Part shown: piece by piece, positions 8,887 to 17,274 of the stretch
Position numbering within the stretch: the stretch's first letter is position 1
How the letters are laid out: every line of letters begins with the position of its first letter
Source: an uncultured Chromatiaceae bacterium
GTDB lineage: Bacteria; Pseudomonadota; Gammaproteobacteria; Enterobacterales; Alteromonadaceae
Length of the DNA: 64,000 nucleotides
Direction: 5' to 3'
Assembly: GCA_937978655.1 (NCBI GenBank)
Contig: CALJUX010000051.1
Coordinates: forward strand, 1-64,000
Program-made: the position numbers and the translations under genes
Notes under the pieces: generated by a model
The model's database searches: none
What the model was told of the DNA's origin: nothing
Seen by the model: only the letters and a program-made list of their open reading frames with translations

Positions 8887-9810
8887 TCAGTACAATGACG
8901 CAGCTTCCGGATCCGGTCTGGTTTTAAAACGGCGGTGCACCCACATATATTGTTCCGGATGCTTCAGCACGGCCTGTTCAACCCATTGATTGACGCGGCA
9001 GATAGCGGCGTAATCGTCCTGGCCCGGAAAGTCCTGCAATGCGGGCAGGGCTTCAATCTGGTAGCCCTGACAGTCGGGGAGCTTGCTGGTATAAATCGGG
9101 ATCACCACGCAATTGGCGGCATTGGCAAATAACAGTGTGCCATTAGTACAGGCGGTGTCCTGCACGGCAAAAAACGGTGCAAAAATGGCTCTGTTGCGGC
9201 CATAGTCTTGATCTGGCAGATAAAAACACACTTCGCCCTCGTTCAGCGCCTTGATCAACGACTTCACATCGCGTTTGCCAATCATGTATTTATTGCCGCG
9301 ACTGCGGCCGCGGTACATGAAAAACTCCATCAGGGCATTATTGTGCGGCCGGTAAAAGCCGATGCTCGGATGTGTCAGGCCAAATACCCGGCAGGCGGCT
9401 TCCAGATGCAGCATGTGTGACGCCAGCAACAACACGCCTTTGCCCTGGGCCTGGGCCGCCTGAATATGTTCATAGCCTTTAAAATGCGCAAGACGACGGA
9501 TGCGCCAGGTCGGCCACCACCAGCCAATCAGGGTCTCGATGGCGGCGCAGCCGGTTTCTTCCGCGTTGCGTCTGACCAGTTGTTCCCGTTCTGCTGCTGG
9601 CATGTCAGGGAAACAAAGCTCCAGATTCCGCCGCGCAATGCGGCCGCGCGATTTCAGCAGTTTAAAACTGAGCCGGCCAAGGCCACGGCCGAGCGCCATC
9701 AGCACGCGGTAAGGTAACCAGCTGATCAGATAGGCCAGCCCAAGTGCCAGCCAAAGCAGCCAATAACGCGGGTGAAGTAAAGTCAGAGAAAATGGCGGCG
9801 CCTGATACAC
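8887..9810 (-). CDS. lpxL: LpxL/HtrB-family lipid A acyltransferase
   Basis: Adds a secondary acyl chain to lipid A precursors at the inner membrane. One N-terminal membrane segment (about 14-36) is followed by the acyltransferase fold with the catalytic H-x4-E motif (HMLHLE, near residue 130), the same arrangement as E. coli LpxL (HFLTLE), and a late YMWVHRRFKTRP stretch typical of the family. I chose GTG 9810 because AAGGA lies five bases upstream. A TTG 39 bases earlier has no ribosome-binding site. That gives 307 residues, the family norm. Which paralogue (LpxL, LpxP or LpxM type) it is cannot be fixed from sequence alone. Confidence 0.87.
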   Translation of the reverse strand: MYQAPPFSLTLLHPRYWLLWLALGLAYLISWLPYRVLMALGRGLGRLSFKLLKSRGRIARRNLELCFPDMPAAEREQLVRRNAEETGCAAIETLIGWWWPTWRIRRLAHFKGYEHIQAAQAQGKGVLLLASHMLHLEAACRVFGLTHPSIGFYRPHNNALMEFFMYRGRSRGNKYMIGKRDVKSLIKALNEGEVCFYLPDQDYGRNRAIFAPFFAVQDTACTNGTLLFANAANCVVIPIYTSKLPDCQGYQIEALPALQDFPGQDDYAAICRVNQWVEQAVLKHPEQYMWVHRRFKTRPDPEAASLY

Positions 9811-9870
9811 AAGAAATCCTTGTTGCTGAAAACCGGCTATTGTAACCAAAAGTGTGAATCTGCAAAGGCC

Positions 9871-9908
9871 ACAAACAACAAGGCCACACTGGTCTGTCCG
9901 GTGTGGCC
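9871..9908 (-). terminator. Intrinsic terminator after tolC
   Basis: Read on the minus strand, GGCCACAC and GTGTGGCC form an 8-bp stem (arms 9901-9908 and 9882-9889) around an 11-base loop. A T-rich tract with G interruptions follows. Confidence 0.75.
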
Positions 9909-9936
9909 CTGAATTTACAGCGGTCTGTGAGTGGTT

Positions 9937-11238
9937 TTACGCACCCAGTGCTGCGTTGACTGTAGCAAGGTCGGCTTCAGTCAGCGTTCCGGCCGCCTGT
10001 TTCAGTGATAACACCGCGAGGATGTAATCATAACGCTGTTTGGTCAGATTACGGCGCGCATCAAACAGGTTGCGGGTGCTGATCAACACGTCAACGATAG
10101 TCCGGGTGCCGACTTCAAAACCTGCTTCGGTGGCTTTTAACGCGCTTTCCGCTGAAACTACCGCTTGCTCCAGTGCTTTGATCCCGGCAATGGCAGCGCC
10201 GACGTTGTTATAGTTAACGCGAACCTGACGGACAACTGAGCGGTGCCCCAGCTCTAAGTCTTCGCTGGTGGCCACATAGTTGGCGCGTTGTTGGTCGGTG
10301 GAGGCTACGATAGCGCCGCCGGAATAAATCGGTACTGTCACGCTCAGGCCGACACTTTCGGTATCCTGTTGTTGAATATGCCGGTTGTCCTGCAGCGTTT
10401 TGGACGCGTTCAGATCCACTGTCGGGTAGTGGCCTGATTCGGCCAAATCGATATTGTTCTGCGCAATTTCAACCGCCAGTTTGCGTGCCTGTAAATCCAG
10501 ATTGCTGGTTTCAGCAATCGACACCCATTCCACTACGTTGGCGGGTTTTGGTGCCGTGGCTTTAAACTGGCTGGTGTTCAGCGGGCTTAACTGCGAGTGA
10601 TATTCACCGGTAATTTCCTGTAAGGATTCCCGGGCATTTTCCAGTGCATTGGTCGCGGCAATTTCACGCGCCACCACGCTGTCATACTGGGCTTGTGCTT
10701 CGTGCACATCGGTGATCGCGGTCAGACCGACGGCAAAACGTTGTTTGGTTTGTTCCAGCTGACGCTCAACCGCACGCTTTTCTGCGACGACAAAAGTTAA
10801 ATCGTCATTGGCGCTTAACACACTGAAATAGGCTTGTGATACGCGGACGATCACGGCCTGTAAAGCGGCGTTGTAGTAAGTCTGGCCTTGTAATGCAGTT
10901 TTCTCCGCATTGGATAAGCGTTCCCAGTCGCCCCAGTTAAATACGGTCTGATTCAGATTCAGTGTATTGGTGTAACCAGTGCCGGTGGCACTCATGCCGT
11001 TGCCAACATCTTTACGGGTTTTACCCATCTCGCTTTTAAAACCGATGCTGGGCAGGAATTGTGCTTTGCTGATATCGATCCCGGCTTTGGCTGCATCACG
11101 CTGTGCAGCAGACTTTAATACTTGCGGGTCTTTTTTCAGCGCCAGCTGATAGACGTTTTGCAGGTTCTCCGCGCTGGCTTGCAGGCTGAACAAGCCAAGG
11201 GCCGCGCACACCAATGAACATAAAGCAGTTTTTTTCAT
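9937..11238 (-). CDS. tolC: Outer-membrane efflux channel TolC
   Basis: TolC forms a trimeric outer-membrane tunnel used by RND and ABC exporters. From the ATG at 11238 (MKKTALCSLVC...) the protein is 433 residues with a signal peptide ending near ASA (residue 21). Two OEP repeats follow: NVYQLALKKDPQVLKSAAQRD and TVFNWGDWERLSN in the first half, then GLSVTVPIYSGGAIVAS and RTIVDVLISTRNLFDARRN in the second. The frame is open further upstream, but those residues do not fit a signal peptide. It is divergent from nudF, as in E. coli, which supports tolC over other OEP-family proteins. Confidence 0.95.
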   Translation of the reverse strand: MKKTALCSLVCAALGLFSLQASAENLQNVYQLALKKDPQVLKSAAQRDAAKAGIDISKAQFLPSIGFKSEMGKTRKDVGNGMSATGTGYTNTLNLNQTVFNWGDWERLSNAEKTALQGQTYYNAALQAVIVRVSQAYFSVLSANDDLTFVVAEKRAVERQLEQTKQRFAVGLTAITDVHEAQAQYDSVVAREIAATNALENARESLQEITGEYHSQLSPLNTSQFKATAPKPANVVEWVSIAETSNLDLQARKLAVEIAQNNIDLAESGHYPTVDLNASKTLQDNRHIQQQDTESVGLSVTVPIYSGGAIVASTDQQRANYVATSEDLELGHRSVVRQVRVNYNNVGAAIAGIKALEQAVVSAESALKATEAGFEVGTRTIVDVLISTRNLFDARRNLTKQRYDYILAVLSLKQAAGTLTEADLATVNAALGA

Positions 11239-11352
11239 AACCAGGTTCCATGGAAAACAAAATTGAACGGATATTAACGTGTTCGCGTACACTAAGTCGA
11301 ACCGATAGCGTAAAAGTTGACGCCCCAAGTGTAACAGAATGTGAGTCCTGAG

Positions 11353-11994
11353 ATGTCTGAAAACGAGCTGATAAATTATCCGGCATTCAGCAGTGCCGAT
11401 GTGGAAATTCGCGGCGAACATACGGTTTTTCAAGGCTTTTTCACGATGAAATCTTACCAGTTCCGCCACCGGCTATTTCAGGGCGGCTGGAGTGAGCTTG
11501 TTACAAGGGAGATGTTCGAACGCGGTGACGCCGTGGTGGTCTTGCCGTTTAATCCGACCACTGACGAAGTGGTGCTGATTGAACAATTCCGCTTCGGTGC
11601 GATGCGCAGTGCCGAAACGCCCTGGCTACTCGAAGCGGTTGCCGGCATGTTTGGCCCTGCTGAGGAAGCCGAGCAGGTGGCCCGGCGGGAGGCGCAGGAA
11701 GAAGCCGGTCTGACGCTTGGCCGGATGTTGCCGCTGCTGAGTTATCTGAGTAGCCCCGGTGGCACCACAGAACGCATTCATCTGTATCTGGGCGAGCTTT
11801 GTGGTCCGGTGCAGGGCGGTGTGTTTGGTCTGGCCGAAGAGCATGAAGACATCCAGGTCCATGTCATGCAACGGCAACAGGCAGTCGATTTACTGAATGC
11901 CGGTAAAATCGACAATGCCGCCACGGTCATTGCGTTACAATGGTTGTCTTTACACTTGGAGTCGGTGCGCGCGCAATGGGCGCTGCCGGCCTGA
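11353..11994 (+). CDS. nudF: ADP-ribose pyrophosphatase, Nudix family
   Basis: Hydrolyses ADP-ribose to AMP and ribose-5-phosphate. The Nudix box is complete: G-x5-E-x7-REAQEEAGL (about residues 98-120, beginning GMFGPAEEAE). About 213 residues, close to E. coli NudF (209). An in-frame GTG at 11341 is possible, but the ATG at 11353 is the more ordinary start. It is first in the nudF-yqiB-cpdA-yqiA run leading to parE. Confidence 0.93.
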   Translation: MSENELINYPAFSSADVEIRGEHTVFQGFFTMKSYQFRHRLFQGGWSELVTREMFERGDAVVVLPFNPTTDEVVLIEQFRFGAMRSAETPWLLEAVAGMFGPAEEAEQVARREAQEEAGLTLGRMLPLLSYLSSPGGTTERIHLYLGELCGPVQGGVFGLAEEHEDIQVHVMQRQQAVDLLNAGKIDNAATVIALQWLSLHLESVRAQWALPA

Positions 11995-12028
11995 TTTAAC
12001 CAGTATGGGACCGGGTGAGCAGCCAGTC

Positions 12029-12487
12029 ATGAGTTTGAGCAAACCACGGCGTTATCAGCCTTATGTGCCGGACTTTCTCAGTCTGTGTGAACGCAATTAT
12101 GCGCAGCTGCGCCACTTGTTGCCGCGCTCAGGTCAGGTTGGCGACGCGGTGCAGATCCAGGTCAGCATGGCGGATAAGTACCTGCTGAAGCTGCAGGAGT
12201 TGTGTAAGTTCACCAGTACCATCCGCATCGAACACCTCGGTGAACCCGCCTTTTCGCCGCAAATCTCTGGCTGGTTGCGGCCGCAATTTGAAGTGCGGCT
12301 CTACCACGACGCCCGGCTGGCTGAAGTGGTGGCATGCCAGCAGGTCCGTAGTTTTAAAGCGGTTTACGATTATCCAAACACCGATATGCTGCAACCGGAC
12401 GAGAAACGTCAGATCAATTTATTGTTGCGCGACTGGCTGACCTTGTGCCGCAATCAGGGGCTGTGCAGCACTGTGGGGATGCTGTGA
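12029..12487 (+). CDS. yqiB: YqiB-family protein (DUF1249), function unknown
   Basis: 152 residues from the ATG at 12029, with GGTGAG upstream. Begins MSLSKPRRYQPYVPDFLSLCE, typical of the DUF1249 family, with the conserved VRSFKAVYDYPN and DEKRQINLLLRDWL near the end. Its TGA stop overlaps the GTG start of cpdA (GTGA), which indicates translational coupling. No biochemical role is established for the family. Confidence 0.9.
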   Translation: MSLSKPRRYQPYVPDFLSLCERNYAQLRHLLPRSGQVGDAVQIQVSMADKYLLKLQELCKFTSTIRIEHLGEPAFSPQISGWLRPQFEVRLYHDARLAEVVACQQVRSFKAVYDYPNTDMLQPDEKRQINLLLRDWLTLCRNQGLCSTVGML

Positions 12488-13236
12488 CGGACGCGCTGTT
12501 TGACTGGCCGGCGGCCACGCTGGTACAAATCACCGATTGCCATCTGTTGGCCACGCCGGACTCGTTATATCAGGGCGTCCGGCCTTACCGGCATTTACAG
12601 CGTCTGCTGAATACGCTGCGCGCTGAAGCCCCGCTGTTAATTCTGACTGGCGACCTGACCGAAGATCACAGCCCGGCGTCTTATACTTTACTGCAACAGT
12701 TGCTGGCGGAATGGCCGGCACCGGTATTTTTGCTGCCGGGCAATCATGACGAACGGCAGGCACTTTCGCATTTAAGCGCACAGCCGCCATTTCGGCCGGA
12801 GCGCCGGCTGGCGCTGCCGGGCTGGCAGTTATGGCTGCTGGACAGCAAAGGGGACACCCCGGCCGGCAGTTTCCCGCCTGCGCGACTGGCCACGCTGGAG
12901 CAATGGCTGGCGCAGAGCAGCGACCGGCAAATTTTCTGGTTTTGTCATCATCATCTGCTGCCAATTGGCAGTTTTATCGACCGCTTTGATCAACAGGATA
13001 AAGCCGGTTTGCTGGCAATGCTGGAGCGGGAGGGGCGCCTGCGTGGCCTGGCACATGGTCATTGCCATCATGCGTATCAGCGCGAGTACAGGCATTTTGT
13101 TCAGGTGGGATGTCCGGCCAGTTCAGTGCAGTTTTTACAGACGCCGGACTGGCAGACGGTCGATGCCGGCCCGCAGGCCTGTCGCTGGACTTTTGCACCG
13201 GATGGTGGTTTGCAATGGGAGTTTTTAGGGTGCTGA
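12484..13236 (+). CDS. cpdA: 3',5'-cyclic-AMP phosphodiesterase
   Basis: Class III cAMP phosphodiesterase that lowers cAMP and so tunes Crp regulation. All five calcineurin-like metallophosphatase motifs are present: DCH near residue 17, GDLTED near 58, GNHDE near 88, the HHH cluster near 157 and GHCHH near 193. The GTG start at 12484 overlaps the yqiB stop. It gives 250 residues, slightly shorter than E. coli CpdA (275). The upstream in-frame TTG would extend inside yqiB for no reason. The 3' end overlaps the start of yqiA by 7 bases. Confidence 0.93.
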   Translation: MTDALFDWPAATLVQITDCHLLATPDSLYQGVRPYRHLQRLLNTLRAEAPLLILTGDLTEDHSPASYTLLQQLLAEWPAPVFLLPGNHDERQALSHLSAQPPFRPERRLALPGWQLWLLDSKGDTPAGSFPPARLATLEQWLAQSSDRQIFWFCHHHLLPIGSFIDRFDQQDKAGLLAMLEREGRLRGLAHGHCHHAYQREYRHFVQVGCPASSVQFLQTPDWQTVDAGPQACRWTFAPDGGLQWEFLGC

Positions 13237-13808
13237 CCGTTAAACATATTGTGTATTTACATGGCTTTGCCAGCTCGTCGCAGTCAGAAAAAGCGCTGTT
13301 GGTGCGGGATTATTTTCAACAACATTTACCCCAGCATCAGTTGTCAGTGCCGGATTTGCCTTACACACCAGCCGAGGCGTGGCAGGAGCTGCAACAGCTT
13401 TGTCAGCAACAGCCGCCAGATTTGATCATCGGCAGTTCACTGGGCGGTTTTCTGGCGACAGCCCTGGCTGAGCAATATGGCTGCCGGGCGGTGCTGATCA
13501 ACCCGGCGGTGCGTCCGCATTTGTTGCTGCAACAGCATCTGGGCCGTTATTACCACCCGGTACGCCGGCAGCACTATGACGTGAGTGCACTGCAGATGCC
13601 GCTGCTGGAAAATTTACAGGTACAGACACTGCGCCGGCCGGACCACTATCTGGTGCTGTTACAAAGCGGTGATGAGGTGCTGGATTATCGCCAAGCGCTG
13701 GAATTTTATCAGCAATGTCAGACAGATGTACAAGAAGGCGGCGATCACAGCTACCAGAACCTGCAAAGCCGGCTGGCGGATATTGTCAATTTCGGCCAAT
13801 TAGCGTAA
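13230..13808 (+). CDS. yqiA: YqiA-family esterase
   Basis: Alpha/beta-hydrolase with LHGFASSSQSEKA at the start, the nucleophile elbow GSSLGG near residue 73, an acid residue in LQSGDEVLDYR near 150 and the catalytic His in GGDHSYQN near 175. The GTG at 13230 has GGGAG eight bases upstream and gives 192 residues, matching E. coli YqiA (193). An ATG at 13215 is an alternative. It overlaps cpdA by 7 bases, so the four genes nudF to yqiA are tightly packed. Confidence 0.9.
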   Translation: MLTVKHIVYLHGFASSSQSEKALLVRDYFQQHLPQHQLSVPDLPYTPAEAWQELQQLCQQQPPDLIIGSSLGGFLATALAEQYGCRAVLINPAVRPHLLLQQHLGRYYHPVRRQHYDVSALQMPLLENLQVQTLRRPDHYLVLLQSGDEVLDYRQALEFYQQCQTDVQEGGDHSYQNLQSRLADIVNFGQLA

Positions 13809-13889
13809 AACACTGTGAATTGATACAGCAGCAGGAACTGTGCTGCGCGACCCACGCTTTTAACGCATTTCAGACTCCGGAACCTATGC

Positions 13890-15782
13890 ATGACAGAACA
13901 ACAATATAATGCCGATTCCATTGAGGTCCTGACCGGGCTTGAACCGGTGCAGCGTCGCCCGGGGATGTATACCGACACCACAAGGCCTAACCATCTGGCG
14001 CAGGAAGTCATCGACAACAGCGTCGACGAGGCTTTAGCCGGTCATGCCGATACAGTGCAGGTGATTTTGCATGCCGACCAGTCGATTGAAGTCATCGACA
14101 ACGGCCGCGGCATGCCGGTGGACATTCACCCGGAAGAAGGTGTCAGCGGGGTTGAACTGATTTTGTGCCGGCTGCATGCCGGCGGTAAATTCTCCAATAA
14201 AAATTACCAGTTCTCCGGCGGCTTACACGGCGTCGGTATTTCGGTGGTGAACGCGTTATCGACCCGGGTCGACGTGTCAGTGCGCCGCGACGGCAACGTT
14301 TATGACATGGCGTTTGAACATGGCCATAAAGTCAGTGAACTGGCCATCAGCGGCACTGTCGGCAAACGCAATACCGGCACCCGGGTGCGGTTCTGGCCCG
14401 ACGCCAAATATTTTGACTCAGCGAAGTTTTCAGTCAGCCGGCTGTTGCATGTGCTTAAAGCCAAAGCGGTGTTATGTCCGGGCCTCACCGTCAAGTTCGA
14501 CGACAAAGTTAACGAACAAAGCTACAGCTGGTGTTACATCGCCGGCATCCGCGATTATCTGGTCGATGCAGTCAAAGACTGTATCACGCTGCCGGAACAG
14601 CCATTTGTCGGCAGCTTCAGCGCCAGCACCGAAGCGGTGGATTGGGCGGTATTATGGCTGCCGGAAGGCGGCGAACTGTTAACTGAAAGCTACGTCAACC
14701 TGATCCCGACGGCACAAGGCGGCACTCATGCCAATGGTTTACGTCAGGGCTTGCTGGAAGCGCTGCGCGAATTCTGTGAATTCCGTAATTTGCTGCCACG
14801 TGGCATTAAACTGACGCCGGAAGATGTCTGGGACCGTTGTGCTTATATCCTGTCGCTGAAAATGCAGGAACCACAATTCGCCGGCCAGACCAAAGAGCGG
14901 CTGTCGAGCCGTCAGGCGTCGAGTTTTGTCAGCGGTGTGGTCAAAGACAGCTTTAGCCTGTGGCTGAACGAACATACCGACATCGCGCAGACGCTGGCGG
15001 AGTTTTGCATCAACAACGCGCAAAAACGCTTACGCGCTGAAAAGAAAATTGTGCGGAAAAAAGTCACGGCCGGCCCGGCGTTACCGGGCAAACTGGCCGA
15101 TTGCAGTGGCTCCGATGTCAGCCGTTCGGAATTGTTCCTGGTTGAAGGTGACTCGGCCGGCGGCTCAGCCAAACAGGCACGGGACCGTGAATATCAGGCG
15201 GTGATGCCGCTGCGCGGCAAAATTCTCAATACCTGGGAAGTTGATTCTGAGCAAATCCTGGCGTCGCAGGAAGTGCATGATATTTCAGTGGCGATTGGAC
15301 TGGACCCTAATTCAGCCGACCTGTCACAACTGCGTTATGGCAAGGTCTGTATTCTGGCCGACGCCGACTCTGACGGTCTGCACATTGCCACCTTACTCTG
15401 TGCTCTGTTTATGCAGCATTTCCGCGCCCTGGTCGATGCCGGCCATGTGTTTGTGGCGATGCCGCCGTTATATCGTATTGATATTGGCAAAGACGTTTAT
15501 TACGCGCTCGATGAAGACGAAAAAAATGGCATTCTGGATCGGCTGGAAGCCGAGAAAAAACGCGGCAAAATCAATGTGCAACGCTTTAAAGGCTTAGGCG
15601 AAATGAATCCGTTGCAGCTGCGCGAAACCACAATGGACCCCAACACCCGCCGACTGGTCCAGCTGACGATTGACGATGAGCGCCAGACGCTGGAAATGAT
15701 GGATATGCTGCTGGCGAAAAAACGCGCGAACGATCGCAAGGACTGGCTGGAGCACAAGGGCGACCGCGCAATCCTGGCCTAG
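13890..15782 (+). CDS. parE: DNA topoisomerase IV subunit B
   Basis: ATPase subunit of the decatenase Topo IV. 630 residues, as in E. coli. The GHKL ATPase site shows EVIDNSVDEA, the DNGRGMP loop and GGLHGVG. The Toprim domain shows VEGDSAGGSAKQARDRE and the metal motif DADSDG. The C-terminal RFKGLGEMNPLQLRETT is intact. It forms Topo IV with ParC, whose gene lies 1.5 kb downstream. Confidence 0.98.
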   Translation: MTEQQYNADSIEVLTGLEPVQRRPGMYTDTTRPNHLAQEVIDNSVDEALAGHADTVQVILHADQSIEVIDNGRGMPVDIHPEEGVSGVELILCRLHAGGKFSNKNYQFSGGLHGVGISVVNALSTRVDVSVRRDGNVYDMAFEHGHKVSELAISGTVGKRNTGTRVRFWPDAKYFDSAKFSVSRLLHVLKAKAVLCPGLTVKFDDKVNEQSYSWCYIAGIRDYLVDAVKDCITLPEQPFVGSFSASTEAVDWAVLWLPEGGELLTESYVNLIPTAQGGTHANGLRQGLLEALREFCEFRNLLPRGIKLTPEDVWDRCAYILSLKMQEPQFAGQTKERLSSRQASSFVSGVVKDSFSLWLNEHTDIAQTLAEFCINNAQKRLRAEKKIVRKKVTAGPALPGKLADCSGSDVSRSELFLVEGDSAGGSAKQARDREYQAVMPLRGKILNTWEVDSEQILASQEVHDISVAIGLDPNSADLSQLRYGKVCILADADSDGLHIATLLCALFMQHFRALVDAGHVFVAMPPLYRIDIGKDVYYALDEDEKNGILDRLEAEKKRGKINVQRFKGLGEMNPLQLRETTMDPNTRRLVQLTIDDERQTLEMMDMLLAKKRANDRKDWLEHKGDRAILA

Positions 15783-15854
15783 GGATTGTCAGCCGGGACG
15801 GGCCACGTTACTCTGAGTCGCACATTTATGCACTTTGGCTGAATTATTATTACT

Positions 15855-17246
15855 ATGAAAATCTGTGCCGCATTATTACTGAGTTGTTGGTGGTGTCTGT
15901 GCTTGCCTGCGTTGGCAGCAGACACGGCTGCGCCATTGCCGGAATGGCTGGTGCAGATCCAGAAACAGAAAAATATCCAGCCGGAAGCCATGTTACAGCA
16001 GGCACTCAGCCATGAAGCGGATTTTGGCAACTGGCCGGTGCAGACGCAGGCCAGCTGGCTCAGTGAACTGTCGCTGATTTATGAGGCGCTGGGCCGCCAC
16101 CGCGATCAACTGGCCGCCGCTGAGCGGGGGCTGGCGTTAGTACCGGAATCGCTGAGCAGCACCCGGGTTGAGCTGCTGTACAGCATGGGATTTGCGTTGG
16201 AAATGCATCGTGAATTTGCCCAGGCCAATGAATATTATAAAAAAGGCATGGCGCTGGCGACGGAAATCAACGACGAAAAACTGATGATCCAGGGCCAGTT
16301 AAACCTGGCCGCGATGCTGGCGGAAGAAAGTCAGGATCAGGAAGCGCTGCAGACGCTGAAACAGGCCTACGATCGTGCCGTCAAACTGAACGACAAAGAA
16401 ACCTTAGCCAGTGTTAACGCTGAACTGGGTCTGATGTACACCATGCTGATGAGCGATGAAGAAGCGCGTAAATTGCTGGAAGAATCTTACCGGTTGTTTG
16501 ATGAGCTGGGCTGGGAGAAAAGTAAAATCTCGGTCTGGTATAACCTGGCGATGACTTATCGTTACCAAAGCAAGCCTGAGCTGGCGCTGGAAATCTTCGA
16601 CAAAATGCTTAAAGCCGCGCTGCATGCCGAAGATCCGGTGCAGACGTATTTTGCTTATATGGGGCTTGCCACCACCCACCGCAGCATGAAGAAATACGAC
16701 GCCGCAGTCTCTTATATGGAACAGGCTGATGTGTATCTGCCGAGTTTGCAGTCCACTTTTCAGCTCAGTGAACATCATTTTGAAAAGGCGCTGATTTACC
16801 GCGCGCTGGGGCAAACCAGTCTGGCGTTTCAGGAGGTTGATCTGGCTGCCGAAAAACTGGGTAACCAGCGTAATGTGTCGGATAAATTTTTTGCCCTGCA
16901 TTTTGACCGGCTGAAATCACATCTTTATGCCGACAGCGGCGATTTTGAAAAGGCCTACAACACGCTGGACCAGTTCTTTAAGAATTATGTTGGATTACAG
17001 GATGATAAACGTGATTTACAGGTGCAGAAACTGCGGCTGAGTTTTGATGCGGAACGCCAGCAGGCGAAAAACGAACTGCTGCAAAAAGACAATGAGCTGC
17101 AGGCGTTGCGTTTGCAGGAAGTTGACCGCAAACGTCAGATCCAGTGGCTGTGGATTGGCATGTTTGCCAGCACCAGCCTGATCCTGCTGATTTTATTATG
17201 GTGGCAATGGCGACGTCGTCGCCACGCGCCCGCCGCGACAGAATAA
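15855..17246 (+). CDS. Periplasmic TPR protein with C-terminal membrane anchor
   Basis: 463 residues. A signal peptide (about 1-21, ending LPALAA) is followed by at least six tetratricopeptide-like helical pairs (about 60-380, e.g. AQANEYYKKGMALATEIND and ALQTLKQAYDRAVKLND), a coiled coil (about 385-425) and a transmembrane helix (about 427-447, WLWIGMFASTSLILLILLWW) ending in a basic tail. This is the sensor half often seen on TPR-GGDEF or TPR-kinase proteins, but no output domain follows. It sits between parE and parC in the same direction; the link to Topo IV may be only positional. Function unknown. Confidence 0.85.
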   Translation: MKICAALLLSCWWCLCLPALAADTAAPLPEWLVQIQKQKNIQPEAMLQQALSHEADFGNWPVQTQASWLSELSLIYEALGRHRDQLAAAERGLALVPESLSSTRVELLYSMGFALEMHREFAQANEYYKKGMALATEINDEKLMIQGQLNLAAMLAEESQDQEALQTLKQAYDRAVKLNDKETLASVNAELGLMYTMLMSDEEARKLLEESYRLFDELGWEKSKISVWYNLAMTYRYQSKPELALEIFDKMLKAALHAEDPVQTYFAYMGLATTHRSMKKYDAAVSYMEQADVYLPSLQSTFQLSEHHFEKALIYRALGQTSLAFQEVDLAAEKLGNQRNVSDKFFALHFDRLKSHLYADSGDFEKAYNTLDQFFKNYVGLQDDKRDLQVQKLRLSFDAERQQAKNELLQKDNELQALRLQEVDRKRQIQWLWIGMFASTSLILLILLWWQWRRRRHAPAATE

Positions 17247-17274
17247 GGCTGAATCCAGCCAACAAGGGTAACGC

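Noticed and set aside
9810..9849. Longer TTG start for the LpxL-type gene
   Set aside because: No ribosome-binding site; the GTG at 9810 has AAGGA at proper spacing and gives the family length.
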